Below are positions 6,854 through 13,020 of a DNA stretch of 13,020 bases, piece after piece (position 1 is the first letter of the stretch; the number at the start of each line of letters is the position of its first letter). The stretch comes from Burkholderiaceae bacterium (GTDB lineage Bacteria > Pseudomonadota > Gammaproteobacteria > Burkholderiales > Burkholderiaceae_E). The position numbers and the translations under genes were made by a program. The notes under the pieces are model-generated. The model saw only the letters and a program-made list of their open reading frames with translations. It searched no databases and had not been told where the DNA came from. Where the stretch lies: contig JADJVQ010000101.1 in NCBI GenBank assembly GCA_016710525.1, positions 1 to 13,020 of the forward strand. The letters run 5' to 3'.

Positions 6854-7077
6854 GCAAGGTGCGGTGTGCGGGGTGCTGCTTCGGGCGGCCACGGACGTCG
6901 CCGAGGAGCGCAGCGACTCGGGGGCAGCCGCGCCCTGGCGCGGCCGGGCGCGCTTGTTTGAGGCCTGAAAGGCCGAGTTTGCGCGTCCGCCCCGAGACGC
7001 GAGCACCGCAGGGAACCCGGCAAAGCCGGGCGACGCCCCAGGCCGCCCGAAGCAGCACCCCGCACACCGCACCTTGC
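6854..7077 (+). repeat. Structured intergenic repeat, copy R7 (array 2, unit 1)
   Basis: Length 224 bp: left arm 6854-6890, core 6891-7040, right arm 7041-7077. The arms are a perfect 37-bp inverted repeat. The arm sequence differs from R4-R6 at several sites, with both sides changed together. The core H3 has the C-G variable pair (6951/6983); H4 is CCCGGC-AAA-GCCGGG. Confidence 0.96.
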
Positions 7078-7137
7078 CCGCACAAGACCCACACAAGCCG
7101 ACCGGATCGAGCCTCTTCGCACGCCTCCCCGCAACGC

Positions 7138-7381
7138 GCAAGGCGCTGGGCGCGGGGGATCGGGTCGGGCGGCCACGGACGTCGCCGAGGAGCACAGCGA
7201 CTCGGGGGCAGCCGCGCCCTGGCGCGGCCGGGCGTGCATGTTTGAGGCCTGAAAGGCCGAGTTTGCACGTCCGCCCCGAGACGCGAGCACCGCAGGGAAC
7301 CCGGCGAAGCCGGGCGACGCCCCAGGCCGCCCGAAGCGACGCCCCCGCGCCCGACCCGATCCCCCGCACCCAGCGCATTGC
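7138..7381 (+). repeat. Structured intergenic repeat, copy R8 (array 2, unit 2) with 20-bp arm insertion
   Basis: Left arm 7138-7174, core 7175-7324, right arm 7325-7381. The outer arm sequence is very different from R7 although the unit is its tandem neighbour. It still pairs with its partner at 35 of 37 positions once a 20-bp insertion near 7334-7353 in the right arm is skipped. The H3 variable pair is T-A (7235/7267). The element ends 10 bp from the stop codon of the hydratase gene. Confidence 0.93.
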
Positions 7382-7391
7382 CCGCACAAAT

Positions 7392-8189
7392 CTAGGAACG
7401 CACGCTCCAGGAAGGCGCCCGCTTCTGCGCGAAACTCGCCAGCCCCTCGGCCGCCTCCGCGCTTTGCCGCTTGGCCGAATGCAGCGCGACCAGCTCGGCG
7501 AACTGCGCGTCGTCGATCAGCGCCCCGGCGCACGACATCGCGCAATGCTTGCTGACCGCGATCGCCTCGGGCGCCGACTGCAGCAGACCCTCGATGACCG
7601 GCGCCGCCGCGGCATCGAGCGCACCCGGCGCGCAGACCTCGTGCACCAGGCCCATGGCCATCGCCTTGGCCGCGCCGAAGCGCTCGCAGCTCAGCGCGTA
7701 GCGGCGCACATTGCGCAGGCCGATCGCCTCGTTCAGCTGCGGGAAGATCACGGTGGCCGCCAGCCCCCAGCGCGCTTCGCTGATCGCGAAGTTGGCGTCT
7801 TCCTGCGCGATCACCACATCGCAGGCGGCCAGCACGCCGGTGCCCCCGCCCACGGTGGACCCATGGACGAGCGCAATCGTGGGCTTGGTCAGCTCGTTGA
7901 AGGCGCGCACCGCCTGGCCGGTGAGCCGCGAGGCTTCCAGGTTGACGGCCGCGTCGCCCCGGCTGATCTCGCGCAGCCAGGACAGGTCGGCGCCGGCCTG
8001 GAAGTGCGGGCCGTTGCCGCGCAGCACGATCACCCGCACCGAACTGTCGGCCGCCAGCGCGGCGACCCCATCGAGCAGGCCCTGCAGCATCTCGCCGTTG
8101 TAGGCGTTGTTGCGATGCGGGCGGTTCAGCCGCACCGTGGCCACGCCGCGCGCATCGATCTCGCAAAGGACAGGAGGTTCGGTCGTCAT
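7392..8189 (-). CDS. Enoyl-CoA hydratase/isomerase (crotonase) family protein
   Basis: A 265-residue crotonase-fold protein on the minus strand. ATG at 8189 comes two bases after the stop of the upstream acyl-CoA dehydrogenase gene (TGA-CC-ATG), so translation is probably coupled. The oxyanion-hole segments are AGADLS (65-70) and GGGTGV (114-119). Of the two catalytic glutamates of rat enoyl-CoA hydratase, the second is kept (Glu138 in ISEARWG) and the first is replaced by Gly118. That pattern is also seen in methylglutaconyl-CoA and isohexenylglutaconyl-CoA hydratases of leucine and acyclic terpene breakdown. It would hydrate or isomerise an enoyl-CoA made by its neighbour. The longer upstream extension of this open frame overlaps the dehydrogenase gene and was not used. 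Repeat R8 ends 10 bp beyond the stop. Confidence 0.9.
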   Translation of the reverse strand: MTTEPPVLCEIDARGVATVRLNRPHRNNAYNGEMLQGLLDGVAALAADSSVRVIVLRGNGPHFQAGADLSWLREISRGDAAVNLEASRLTGQAVRAFNELTKPTIALVHGSTVGGGTGVLAACDVVIAQEDANFAISEARWGLAATVIFPQLNEAIGLRNVRRYALSCERFGAAKAMAMGLVHEVCAPGALDAAAAPVIEGLLQSAPEAIAVSKHCAMSCAGALIDDAQFAELVALHSAKRQSAEAAEGLASFAQKRAPSWSVRS

Positions 8190-8191
8190 GG

Positions 8192-9469
8192 TCAGTGCTT
8201 GTTGGCGCCCATGTAGCCGAACAGATGGCCGGCGATCTTGCGCATCTGGATCTCCTCGGAGCCTTCGGTGATCCGATAGCGGCGATGGTGGCGATAGATG
8301 TGCTCGAACGGCTTGTGACGCGAGTAGCCGATGCCGCCGTGCACCTGCATCGCCCGGTCGGCCGCTTCGCAGACCAGCCGGTTGGCCCAGAAGTTGCACA
8401 TCGAGACCTTGTCGGACAGGCGCTTTTCCACCTCGGGCTTGGGCATCTGGTCCATCTCCCAGGCGGTCTTGCGGATCAGCAGGCGCAGCATCTCGCACTG
8501 GGTGGCCAGTTCGACCAGCGGGAACTGGATGCCCTGGTTGCGGGCCAGTTCCTGGCCGAAGGGTTTGCGCTCACGCGCATAGCGCACGCTCTCGGCCACG
8601 CAGTAGCTGGCCGCACCCAGCGAGCTGGCGGCCTGGCGGATGCGGTTCTCGTGCACGAAGTGCTGGGCGATGGCCAGGCCCCGGCCCAAGGGGCCCAGCA
8701 GCGTGCTCTCGGGCACCCACACGTCGGTGAAGCTGACGCGCGGGTGGTCGGTGGGCATGTTGAAGGTCCAGAGATACTCCTCGATCTTCACGCCCGGACT
8801 CTTGGCGGGCACGAGGAAGCAGCTGATCCCGCCCGCATCGCCGTCGTTGCCGCTGGTGCGCGCGAACACCGCGCAGTGGCTGGCCACATGCATGCCGGTG
8901 GTCCACATCTTCTGGCCATTGATGCGAAAGCCGGCCACGCCGTCGCGCATCTCGGGAACGGCGCGGGTTTCCATGTGGGTGGCGTCCGACCCATGGTCGG
9001 GTTCGGTCAGGCCGAAGGTGACGCGATACTTGCCGCCGAGCATGCCGGGAATGAACTCGGCGGCCTGCTCCGGCGAGCCCAGGTCGCGAAAGATCAGCAC
9101 GAACGGATAGTTGGCGACGATGGAGTGTTCGTTCTGCAGGTCGTTGTGCAGGCCCAGGCCCTTGGCGGCGAAGTGCTCGCGGATGACCGCCATCCACAGG
9201 TTGCTGCCGTCCTTGCCGCCGTACGCCTTGGGCAGCGCGAAGCGCAGATGCCCCGCCTTGTCGGAGCGCCGCTTCGCCTCGGCCAGCAGCGCTTCCCATT
9301 CGTGACGCGGCAGGCCGCCATTGTCGAAGTCGGTGCGGGCCCATTCGCGCCGATGGTCGAAGAAGCGCTCGTTGTCGTCCTGGGCCTGCAGCGGCTTGAT
9401 CTCGCGATCGATGAAGGCGTCGAGCTCGGCCAGATAGGCGACGAGTTCGGCCGGAAGAGAAAAGTCCAT
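8192..9469 (-). CDS. Acyl-CoA dehydrogenase
   Basis: A 425-residue FAD-dependent acyl-CoA dehydrogenase starting at ATG 9469, with a weak AAGGA about nine bases upstream. The N-terminal helical domain is followed by the flavin-binding signature FGLTEPDHGSD (152-162) and the beta-domain WTTG motif (KMWTTGMH). The C-terminal helical domain includes RERKPFGQ and QVHGGIGYS. The likely catalytic base is Glu402 in ITEGSEEIQ, the position of Glu376 in medium-chain acyl-CoA dehydrogenase. It oxidises an acyl-CoA to the 2,3-enoyl-CoA, passing electrons to ETF. It is slightly longer than the roughly 380-residue bacterial short-chain enzymes because of an N-terminal insertion around residues 35-75. It lies between the EthD-like gene (95 bp upstream) and the hydratase gene (2 bp downstream), consistent with one operon. 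Confidence 0.95.
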   Translation of the reverse strand: MDFSLPAELVAYLAELDAFIDREIKPLQAQDDNERFFDHRREWARTDFDNGGLPRHEWEALLAEAKRRSDKAGHLRFALPKAYGGKDGSNLWMAVIREHFAAKGLGLHNDLQNEHSIVANYPFVLIFRDLGSPEQAAEFIPGMLGGKYRVTFGLTEPDHGSDATHMETRAVPEMRDGVAGFRINGQKMWTTGMHVASHCAVFARTSGNDGDAGGISCFLVPAKSPGVKIEEYLWTFNMPTDHPRVSFTDVWVPESTLLGPLGRGLAIAQHFVHENRIRQAASSLGAASYCVAESVRYARERKPFGQELARNQGIQFPLVELATQCEMLRLLIRKTAWEMDQMPKPEVEKRLSDKVSMCNFWANRLVCEAADRAMQVHGGIGYSRHKPFEHIYRHHRRYRITEGSEEIQMRKIAGHLFGYMGANKH

Positions 9470-9564
9470 GGGTCAGAGTCCTTAGGTTCGTTGAGACCGA
9501 TGCAGGCGGTGCATCACGAGTGGGTTTGCACGGGGGGCATCCAGGATTGCGCCCGCCCCGGATA

Positions 9565-9936
9565 TCAGGGCTTCGGATGCACCGGAAGTTCGTCGGCAAA
9601 AAACAGCGGCGAGCGCGACAGGTCGATGAAACGCCGCTCGTCTTCGAGCAGCGCGCGTCCGGCCTCGCGCGCATCCTGGCCGCGCGCGGCCAGGCATTGC
9701 TCGAGGCTGTCGAACCAGAGTTCGGCCACGCCATCGTAGCCCGGCAGCGAGCCGCGCGAGGCCGTCATGGCCGCGAATGAGGCCTCGTCGAGCGTGTGGC
9801 ATTGCACATAGCGCCGGATGCCCAGCACGGGCGCGAAGGATGCGACCAGCGGCGCGTGCTTGTCGCGCCAATAAGCCTGGAACTGCTCGCGGCTGAGTTC
9901 CGGGCGGCGATGCAGGCAGAAGATGAGTTTGACCAC
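9565..9936 (-). CDS. EthD domain-containing protein
   Basis: A 123-residue protein on the minus strand with a GTG start at 9936. It opens with a ferredoxin-like strand, MVKLIFCLHRRPELS, followed by FQAYWRDKHAPLV (19-31), the characteristic EthD/dimeric alpha-beta-barrel motif. A second half contains GVAELWFDSLEQCLAA. EthD proteins are small dimeric-barrel proteins needed in ETBE degradation and widespread in catabolic operons; their biochemical role is often unclear. No strong ribosome binding site precedes the GTG; a 10-bp tandem duplication sits just upstream (9951-9970). It is the first gene of the probable EthD-ACAD-ECH operon and is divergent from the LuxR-type regulator. Confidence 0.85.
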   Translation of the reverse strand: MVKLIFCLHRRPELSREQFQAYWRDKHAPLVASFAPVLGIRRYVQCHTLDEASFAAMTASRGSLPGYDGVAELWFDSLEQCLAARGQDAREAGRALLEDERRFIDLSRSPLFFADELPVHPKP

Positions 9937-9950
9937 GAGACGTCCAGGCC

Positions 9951-9970
9951 GGTTCAGTTCGGTTCAGTTC
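9951..9970. repeat. 10-bp perfect tandem duplication upstream of the EthD-like gene
   Basis: GGTTCAGTTC occurs twice in a row, 14 bp upstream of the GTG start. It could be a paired binding site or a simple slippage duplication. Confidence 0.9.
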
Positions 9971-10039
9971 GATGGGAACACCCTCGATGCCGTGCACCGC
10001 ATCGAGACCCGACATGGTGCGCCAGCCGCCGGGTCGGCA

Positions 10040-10059
10040 AATCGTCCGAATTGACGATT
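10040..10059. promoter_or_regulatory. 20-bp dyad, candidate operator in the divergent region
   Basis: AATCGTC (10040-10046) and GACGATT (10053-10059) are a perfect 7-bp inverted repeat around CGAATT. It lies 104 bp upstream of the EthD-like start and 226 bp upstream of the regulator start. It is AT-richer than its surroundings. This is a reasonable operator candidate for the divergent pair. No regulator can be assigned from sequence. Confidence 0.4.
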
Positions 10060-10231
10060 CTGGACGCACCGGCGCAGGCGACCGGCGCGCGGGCTCCCCG
10101 GCGGTGAGTCCTTGCCGCGCGGCGCCGGTCACCTGTCCGAAGGCGCCGGACCGCGGGTCGGGTCGGCACGCTGCGGCCCGAATGTGAACCGCCTTGGAGA
10201 CGATCAGGCGGTCGACCGGGCGGTCAGCGCC

Positions 10232-10237
10232 TAAAAT
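10232..10237 (+). promoter_or_regulatory. Likely -10 element of the LuxR-type regulator gene
   Basis: TAAAAT at 10232-10237 matches five of six consensus positions and is followed by CGGC, where transcription would start about 40 bases before ATG 10285. No good -35 is visible at the right distance. A 12-bp palindrome (CGGCGCGCGCCG, 10268-10279) sits just before the start codon where a ribosome binding site would be expected, and no such site is seen. Confidence 0.5.
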
Positions 10238-10284
10238 CGGCCGAACACGCCCGCAGCCCCGATCCGGCGGCGCGCGCCGTCCCC

Positions 10285-13020
10285 ATGCAAAAAACCGCCC
10301 CGCTGCCCCCGCCCCGCCTGGTGCACAGCGCCCGGACCGTGACGCGTTACACGCGCGCGCTGCTGGCGGCCAAGCTCAACCCGCCCGCGCCCGGCGGTGC
10401 CCAGGTACCCCGTGAGGCCGTCTGGGAACAAGTCGGCCAGGCGGCCAACGCCCGGGTCGTGCTGGTCAGGGCGCCGGCAGGGTTCGGCAAGACGACCGCC
10501 CTGCTGCAGTCGCGCGAACGCCTGCAGGCGCGTGGCGTCAGTGTCGGCTGGCTCACGCTGGACGCCGCCGACAACGATCCTTCGAGATTCCTGACCTGCC
10601 TGGCCCAGGCCATCGACGAGATGACCGGCCATGGCGCCGCCGGCGGACGCGGCGACGACGACTCGAGCCATGCCGACCCGCCCTCGGCACTGGCGGTCGT
10701 CGAGAGCCTGGCCTCGCAGGCCCATCCGTTCGCCCTGGTGCTGGACGATTTCGAGTGCATCCAGGAACCCGCGGTGCTCGGCCTGGTGCGCCAGATCATC
10801 GATCACCTGCCGCGTGGCGGGCAGCTGCTGATCGGCTCGCGCAGCCTGCCCAGCCTGAGCCTGGGCCGCCTGCGGGCGCGCGGCCAGCTGCTCGAGATCG
10901 ACACCGACAGCCTGCGCTTCAGCCTGGCCGAAACCATCGAATTCCTCAGCGGGCGGCGCAACCTGCTGCTGCCGCTGGACGACCTGTCGCGCCTGCACCG
11001 CAAGACCGAAGGCTGGGTCGCCGCCTTGTGGCTGGCCTCGGTGGCGCTCGAGCGGCGCGAGGCGCGCAGCGAATTCGTCGCCCGCTTCTCGGGCACCGAC
11101 CAGGGCCTGGCCGACTACCTGGCCGACGACGTGCTCGCTGCGCTGCCCGCGTCGGTGCGCGAGTTCCTGCTGCGCACCAGCATCCTGCGTCATGTGCACG
11201 AGCCGCTGTGCGACGCGCTGATGCAGCGCACAGACAGCGCCGAACGGCTCGAGCAGCTGCACGCGGCCAACCTGTTTCTGGCGCCCATCGAAGGCGAAGC
11301 CGGCGGCTATCGGTACCACAGCCTGTTCGCCGGTTACCTGCGTGCGCAGCTGGCCCGCGAGCATCCGGACGACCTGGCCGGCCTGCACCTGATCGCATCG
11401 CACTGGTATGCCCGCGAGGGCCGCCCGGTACCGGCGATCGACCACGCCATCGCCAGCGGCGATCTGGACCATGCGCTGGCGCTGCTGTCGCGCCATGGCG
11501 CCGCGTTTCTGTCGCAAGGACGCATGCGGCTGCTGGCGCGCTGGTTTCGCGCGCTGCCCGAGGACACCCTCGATCGTCACCCGCGCCTGCAGATGGTCGC
11601 CATCTGGGCGGCCTGCTTCACGAGCGGGCCCTGGCAGGCGATGGCGATGCTGCAGCGGCCCAAGCTGCCGGGGACGCCGCTGCGCGAGGTGCAGGCGCAC
11701 GAGCGCGCACTGCGCCCGGTTCTGCTGGCGATGATGGACCGCTCGGAAGAGGCCTACGAACTCGGCCAGGAGAGCCTGCGCCAGCTGCCCAGTGCCGATG
11801 CCTTCGCCGACAGCGTGCTGACCAACGCGATGGCCCATGTGGTGGCCACGATGGGCGAACCCCGTCAGGCCCACCGGCTGCTCGATGCGGCGCGCCGCGC
11901 GCAAGGTGCCGGCCCTTTCAACCGGATGTACAGCGAGTCGGTCGAAGGACTGATCGACCTTCGCGAAGGCCGCCTGCAGCAGGCGACCGCACGCTTTCGG
12001 ATCGCGGTCAACGCGACGCAGTCCGCCTCGTACACCCACACCAACGGCAACGCCTGGGCCGGCGTGCTGTACGCCGGCACCCTCTACGAGGCCGACCGGC
12101 TGGCCGAGGCCGAGCAGCTGCTCAGCATCTATCTGCCGCTGGCCTGCGACGTCGGATTGCCCGACCACATGATCCTGGGCCACACGATGCGCGCGCGCAT
12201 TGCCTTCTGGCGCGGCGATGTCGACCAGGCCTTCCAGCAGCTCACCGAGCTCGAGTACGTCGGACACGACCGCCAGTTGCCCCGCGTGAGCGCCAGCGCC
12301 AAGCTCGAGCGCGCCCGCATGCTCGGCCTGCAGGGCAACGGACCGGCCTGCGCCGATGAACTCGACCGCGCCGACGACCCCACCGTCTGGGCGCGCGCGC
12401 GCCGGCTCCAGCTGGCGGCGCATGACATCGAGGACATCGAGATCGGCCGCTGGCGATGGGCGATCCGCTTCGGCGACCACCGCCCGGCGCTCACCGGGCT
12501 GCCAGCGGCCATCGCGGCCGCGCGCGCACGTTCGCGTCAGCGGCGATGCCTGCGCCTGCGCGTCCTGCACGCGATGGCCCTGCAACGCGGCGGCGACATC
12601 GCGGCGGCCAGGGCCACGATGTCGGCCGTGCTGCGCGACGCCAGTGTCGAGGGCTTCGTGCGCCTGATCGTCGACGAGGGCGAACTGGCCGGCTCGCTGA
12701 TCCGATCGCTGATCACCCTGGCCGAAGACGACGAATCCGCGCGGACCAACCCGCTGCTCACCGTCTACCTGCAGCGGATCGGCGCAACCCTCGGCCCGGG
12801 CACCGGCACCGAATCGGAGGCGGCCAGCCAGGCCAGCGCGCTCACCATCGAGGCGCTCACCCGGACCGAGATCCGCGTACTGCAGCTGCTGGCCGAGGGC
12901 TATTCGAACAGCGCGATGGCCGAGAAGCTGTTCGTGTCGGACAGCACCGTGCGAACCCACCTTCGCAACATCAACATGAAGCTCGATGCCCGCAGCCGCA
13001 CGCAGGCAGTGGCGATCGGG
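10285..13020 (+). CDS. LuxR family transcriptional regulator, LAL/MalT-like, 3'-truncated by window
   Basis: 912 residues are visible from ATG 10285 and the frame is still open at the window end. The N-terminal third is an STAND-type ATPase: Walker A APAGFGKTT (63-71), Walker B LVLDDFE (Asp154-Asp155) and a GSRSLPSLSLGRLRA sensor-like segment. A long helical, TPR-like middle region follows, with repeated Ala/Leu-rich helices to about residue 850. The C-terminal GerE/LuxR helix-turn-helix begins at residue 858 (LTRTEIRVLQLLAEGYSNSAMAEKLFVS), with the recognition helix around SDSTVRTHLRNINMKLDARS. Only the last few residues are missing. Proteins of this LAL/MalT/AlkS class are large ligand- and ATP-dependent activators, often placed next to the catabolic genes they control. 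Here the gene is divergent from the EthD-ACAD-ECH operon, its likely target. The inducer is unknown. Confidence 0.93.
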   Translation, partial: MQKTAPLPPPRLVHSARTVTRYTRALLAAKLNPPAPGGAQVPREAVWEQVGQAANARVVLVRAPAGFGKTTALLQSRERLQARGVSVGWLTLDAADNDPSRFLTCLAQAIDEMTGHGAAGGRGDDDSSHADPPSALAVVESLASQAHPFALVLDDFECIQEPAVLGLVRQIIDHLPRGGQLLIGSRSLPSLSLGRLRARGQLLEIDTDSLRFSLAETIEFLSGRRNLLLPLDDLSRLHRKTEGWVAALWLASVALERREARSEFVARFSGTDQGLADYLADDVLAALPASVREFLLRTSILRHVHEPLCDALMQRTDSAERLEQLHAANLFLAPIEGEAGGYRYHSLFAGYLRAQLAREHPDDLAGLHLIASHWYAREGRPVPAIDHAIASGDLDHALALLSRHGAAFLSQGRMRLLARWFRALPEDTLDRHPRLQMVAIWAACFTSGPWQAMAMLQRPKLPGTPLREVQAHERALRPVLLAMMDRSEEAYELGQESLRQLPSADAFADSVLTNAMAHVVATMGEPRQAHRLLDAARRAQGAGPFNRMYSESVEGLIDLREGRLQQATARFRIAVNATQSASYTHTNGNAWAGVLYAGTLYEADRLAEAEQLLSIYLPLACDVGLPDHMILGHTMRARIAFWRGDVDQAFQQLTELEYVGHDRQLPRVSASAKLERARMLGLQGNGPACADELDRADDPTVWARARRLQLAAHDIEDIEIGRWRWAIRFGDHRPALTGLPAAIAAARARSRQRRCLRLRVLHAMALQRGGDIAAARATMSAVLRDASVEGFVRLIVDEGELAGSLIRSLITLAEDDESARTNPLLTVYLQRIGATLGPGTGTESEAASQASALTIEALTRTEIRVLQLLAEGYSNSAMAEKLFVSDSTVRTHLRNINMKLDARSRTQAVAIG

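Larger units (their letters stand above)
6854..7381 (+). repeat. Tandem array 2: two element units with 284-bp period
   Basis: R7 starts at 6854 and R8 at 7138, again exactly 284 bp apart. The 60-bp spacer (7078-7137) is clearly related to the array 1 spacers, sharing CCGCACAAGAC, CCGACCGGATCG and TCGCACGCC. The array fills the convergent gap between the exported-protein gene and the enoyl-CoA hydratase gene. Confidence 0.95.

Noticed and set aside
5464..7381. CRISPR array
   Set aside because: Units are 224 bp with 60-bp spacers that are nearly identical to one another; there are no short direct repeats with unique spacers and no cas genes.
6298..8166. A 622-codon minus-strand frame spanning the exported-protein gene, array 2 and most of the hydratase gene
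   Set aside because: It is out of frame with the hydratase, crosses two repeats, and runs antisense to the exported-protein gene.
10231..12960. A 909-codon minus-strand open frame opposite the LuxR-type regulator
   Set aside because: The plus strand encodes an evident Walker A/B ATPase with a C-terminal LuxR helix-turn-helix; the minus frame shows no recognisable domain.

Overview
The window is high-GC, densely coded DNA of a betaproteobacterium, most likely a member of the Burkholderiales. The evidence is the GC-rich codon use, the families present (nitroreductase, CMD, SDR, HpaB/AbfD-like protein, acyl-CoA dehydrogenase, enoyl-CoA hydratase, EthD, MalT-like LuxR regulator) and the CACAAT/TAAAAT type of -10 signal just upstream of genes. 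The assignment is inference; no rRNA or other marker gene is present.

Layout. 1-1591 (+): the tail of a nitroreductase, a carboxymuconolactone-decarboxylase-family gene broken by a one-base frameshift, and an SDR dehydrogenase, closely spaced like an operon. 1592-2212: a gene-free convergent gap with two copies of a structured repeat. 2213-3433 (-): a serine beta-lactamase/esterase-like hydrolase. 3434-3721: a divergent control region with a heptamer tandem repeat and a dyad. 3722-5143 (+): an HpaB/4-hydroxybutyryl-CoA-dehydratase-family protein. 5144-6291: four more repeat copies, three of them in a 284-bp-period tandem array. 6292-6708 (+): a small exported protein of unknown function. 6709-7391: a convergent gap with two more repeat copies, again 284 bp apart. 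7392-9936 (-): a probable operon running EthD-like protein, acyl-CoA dehydrogenase, enoyl-CoA hydratase. 9937-10284: a divergent control region. 10285-13020 (+): a large ATP-binding LuxR-type (LAL/MalT-like) regulator cut by the window end.

How the genes fit together. The enzymes look like part of a catabolic cluster. The acyl-CoA dehydrogenase and hydratase would carry out beta-oxidation-like steps on a CoA thioester. The HpaB/AbfD-like protein, SDR, nitroreductase, CMD protein, EthD protein and serine hydrolase are typical accessory enzymes of aromatic, terpenoid or alicyclic degradation. The substrate cannot be read from the sequence. The LAL regulator is divergent from the EthD-ACAD-ECH operon and may control it.

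The most remarkable content is the non-coding element. There are eight copies (R1-R8), about 224 bp each: a ~150-nt core flanked by arms of about 37 nt that are inverted repeats of each other. The core folds into several hairpins whose paired bases change together between copies. The arms differ greatly between loci yet stay complementary within most copies, and one arm pair includes the last six codons and stop of the neighbouring gene. I do not recognise this element as a named family.
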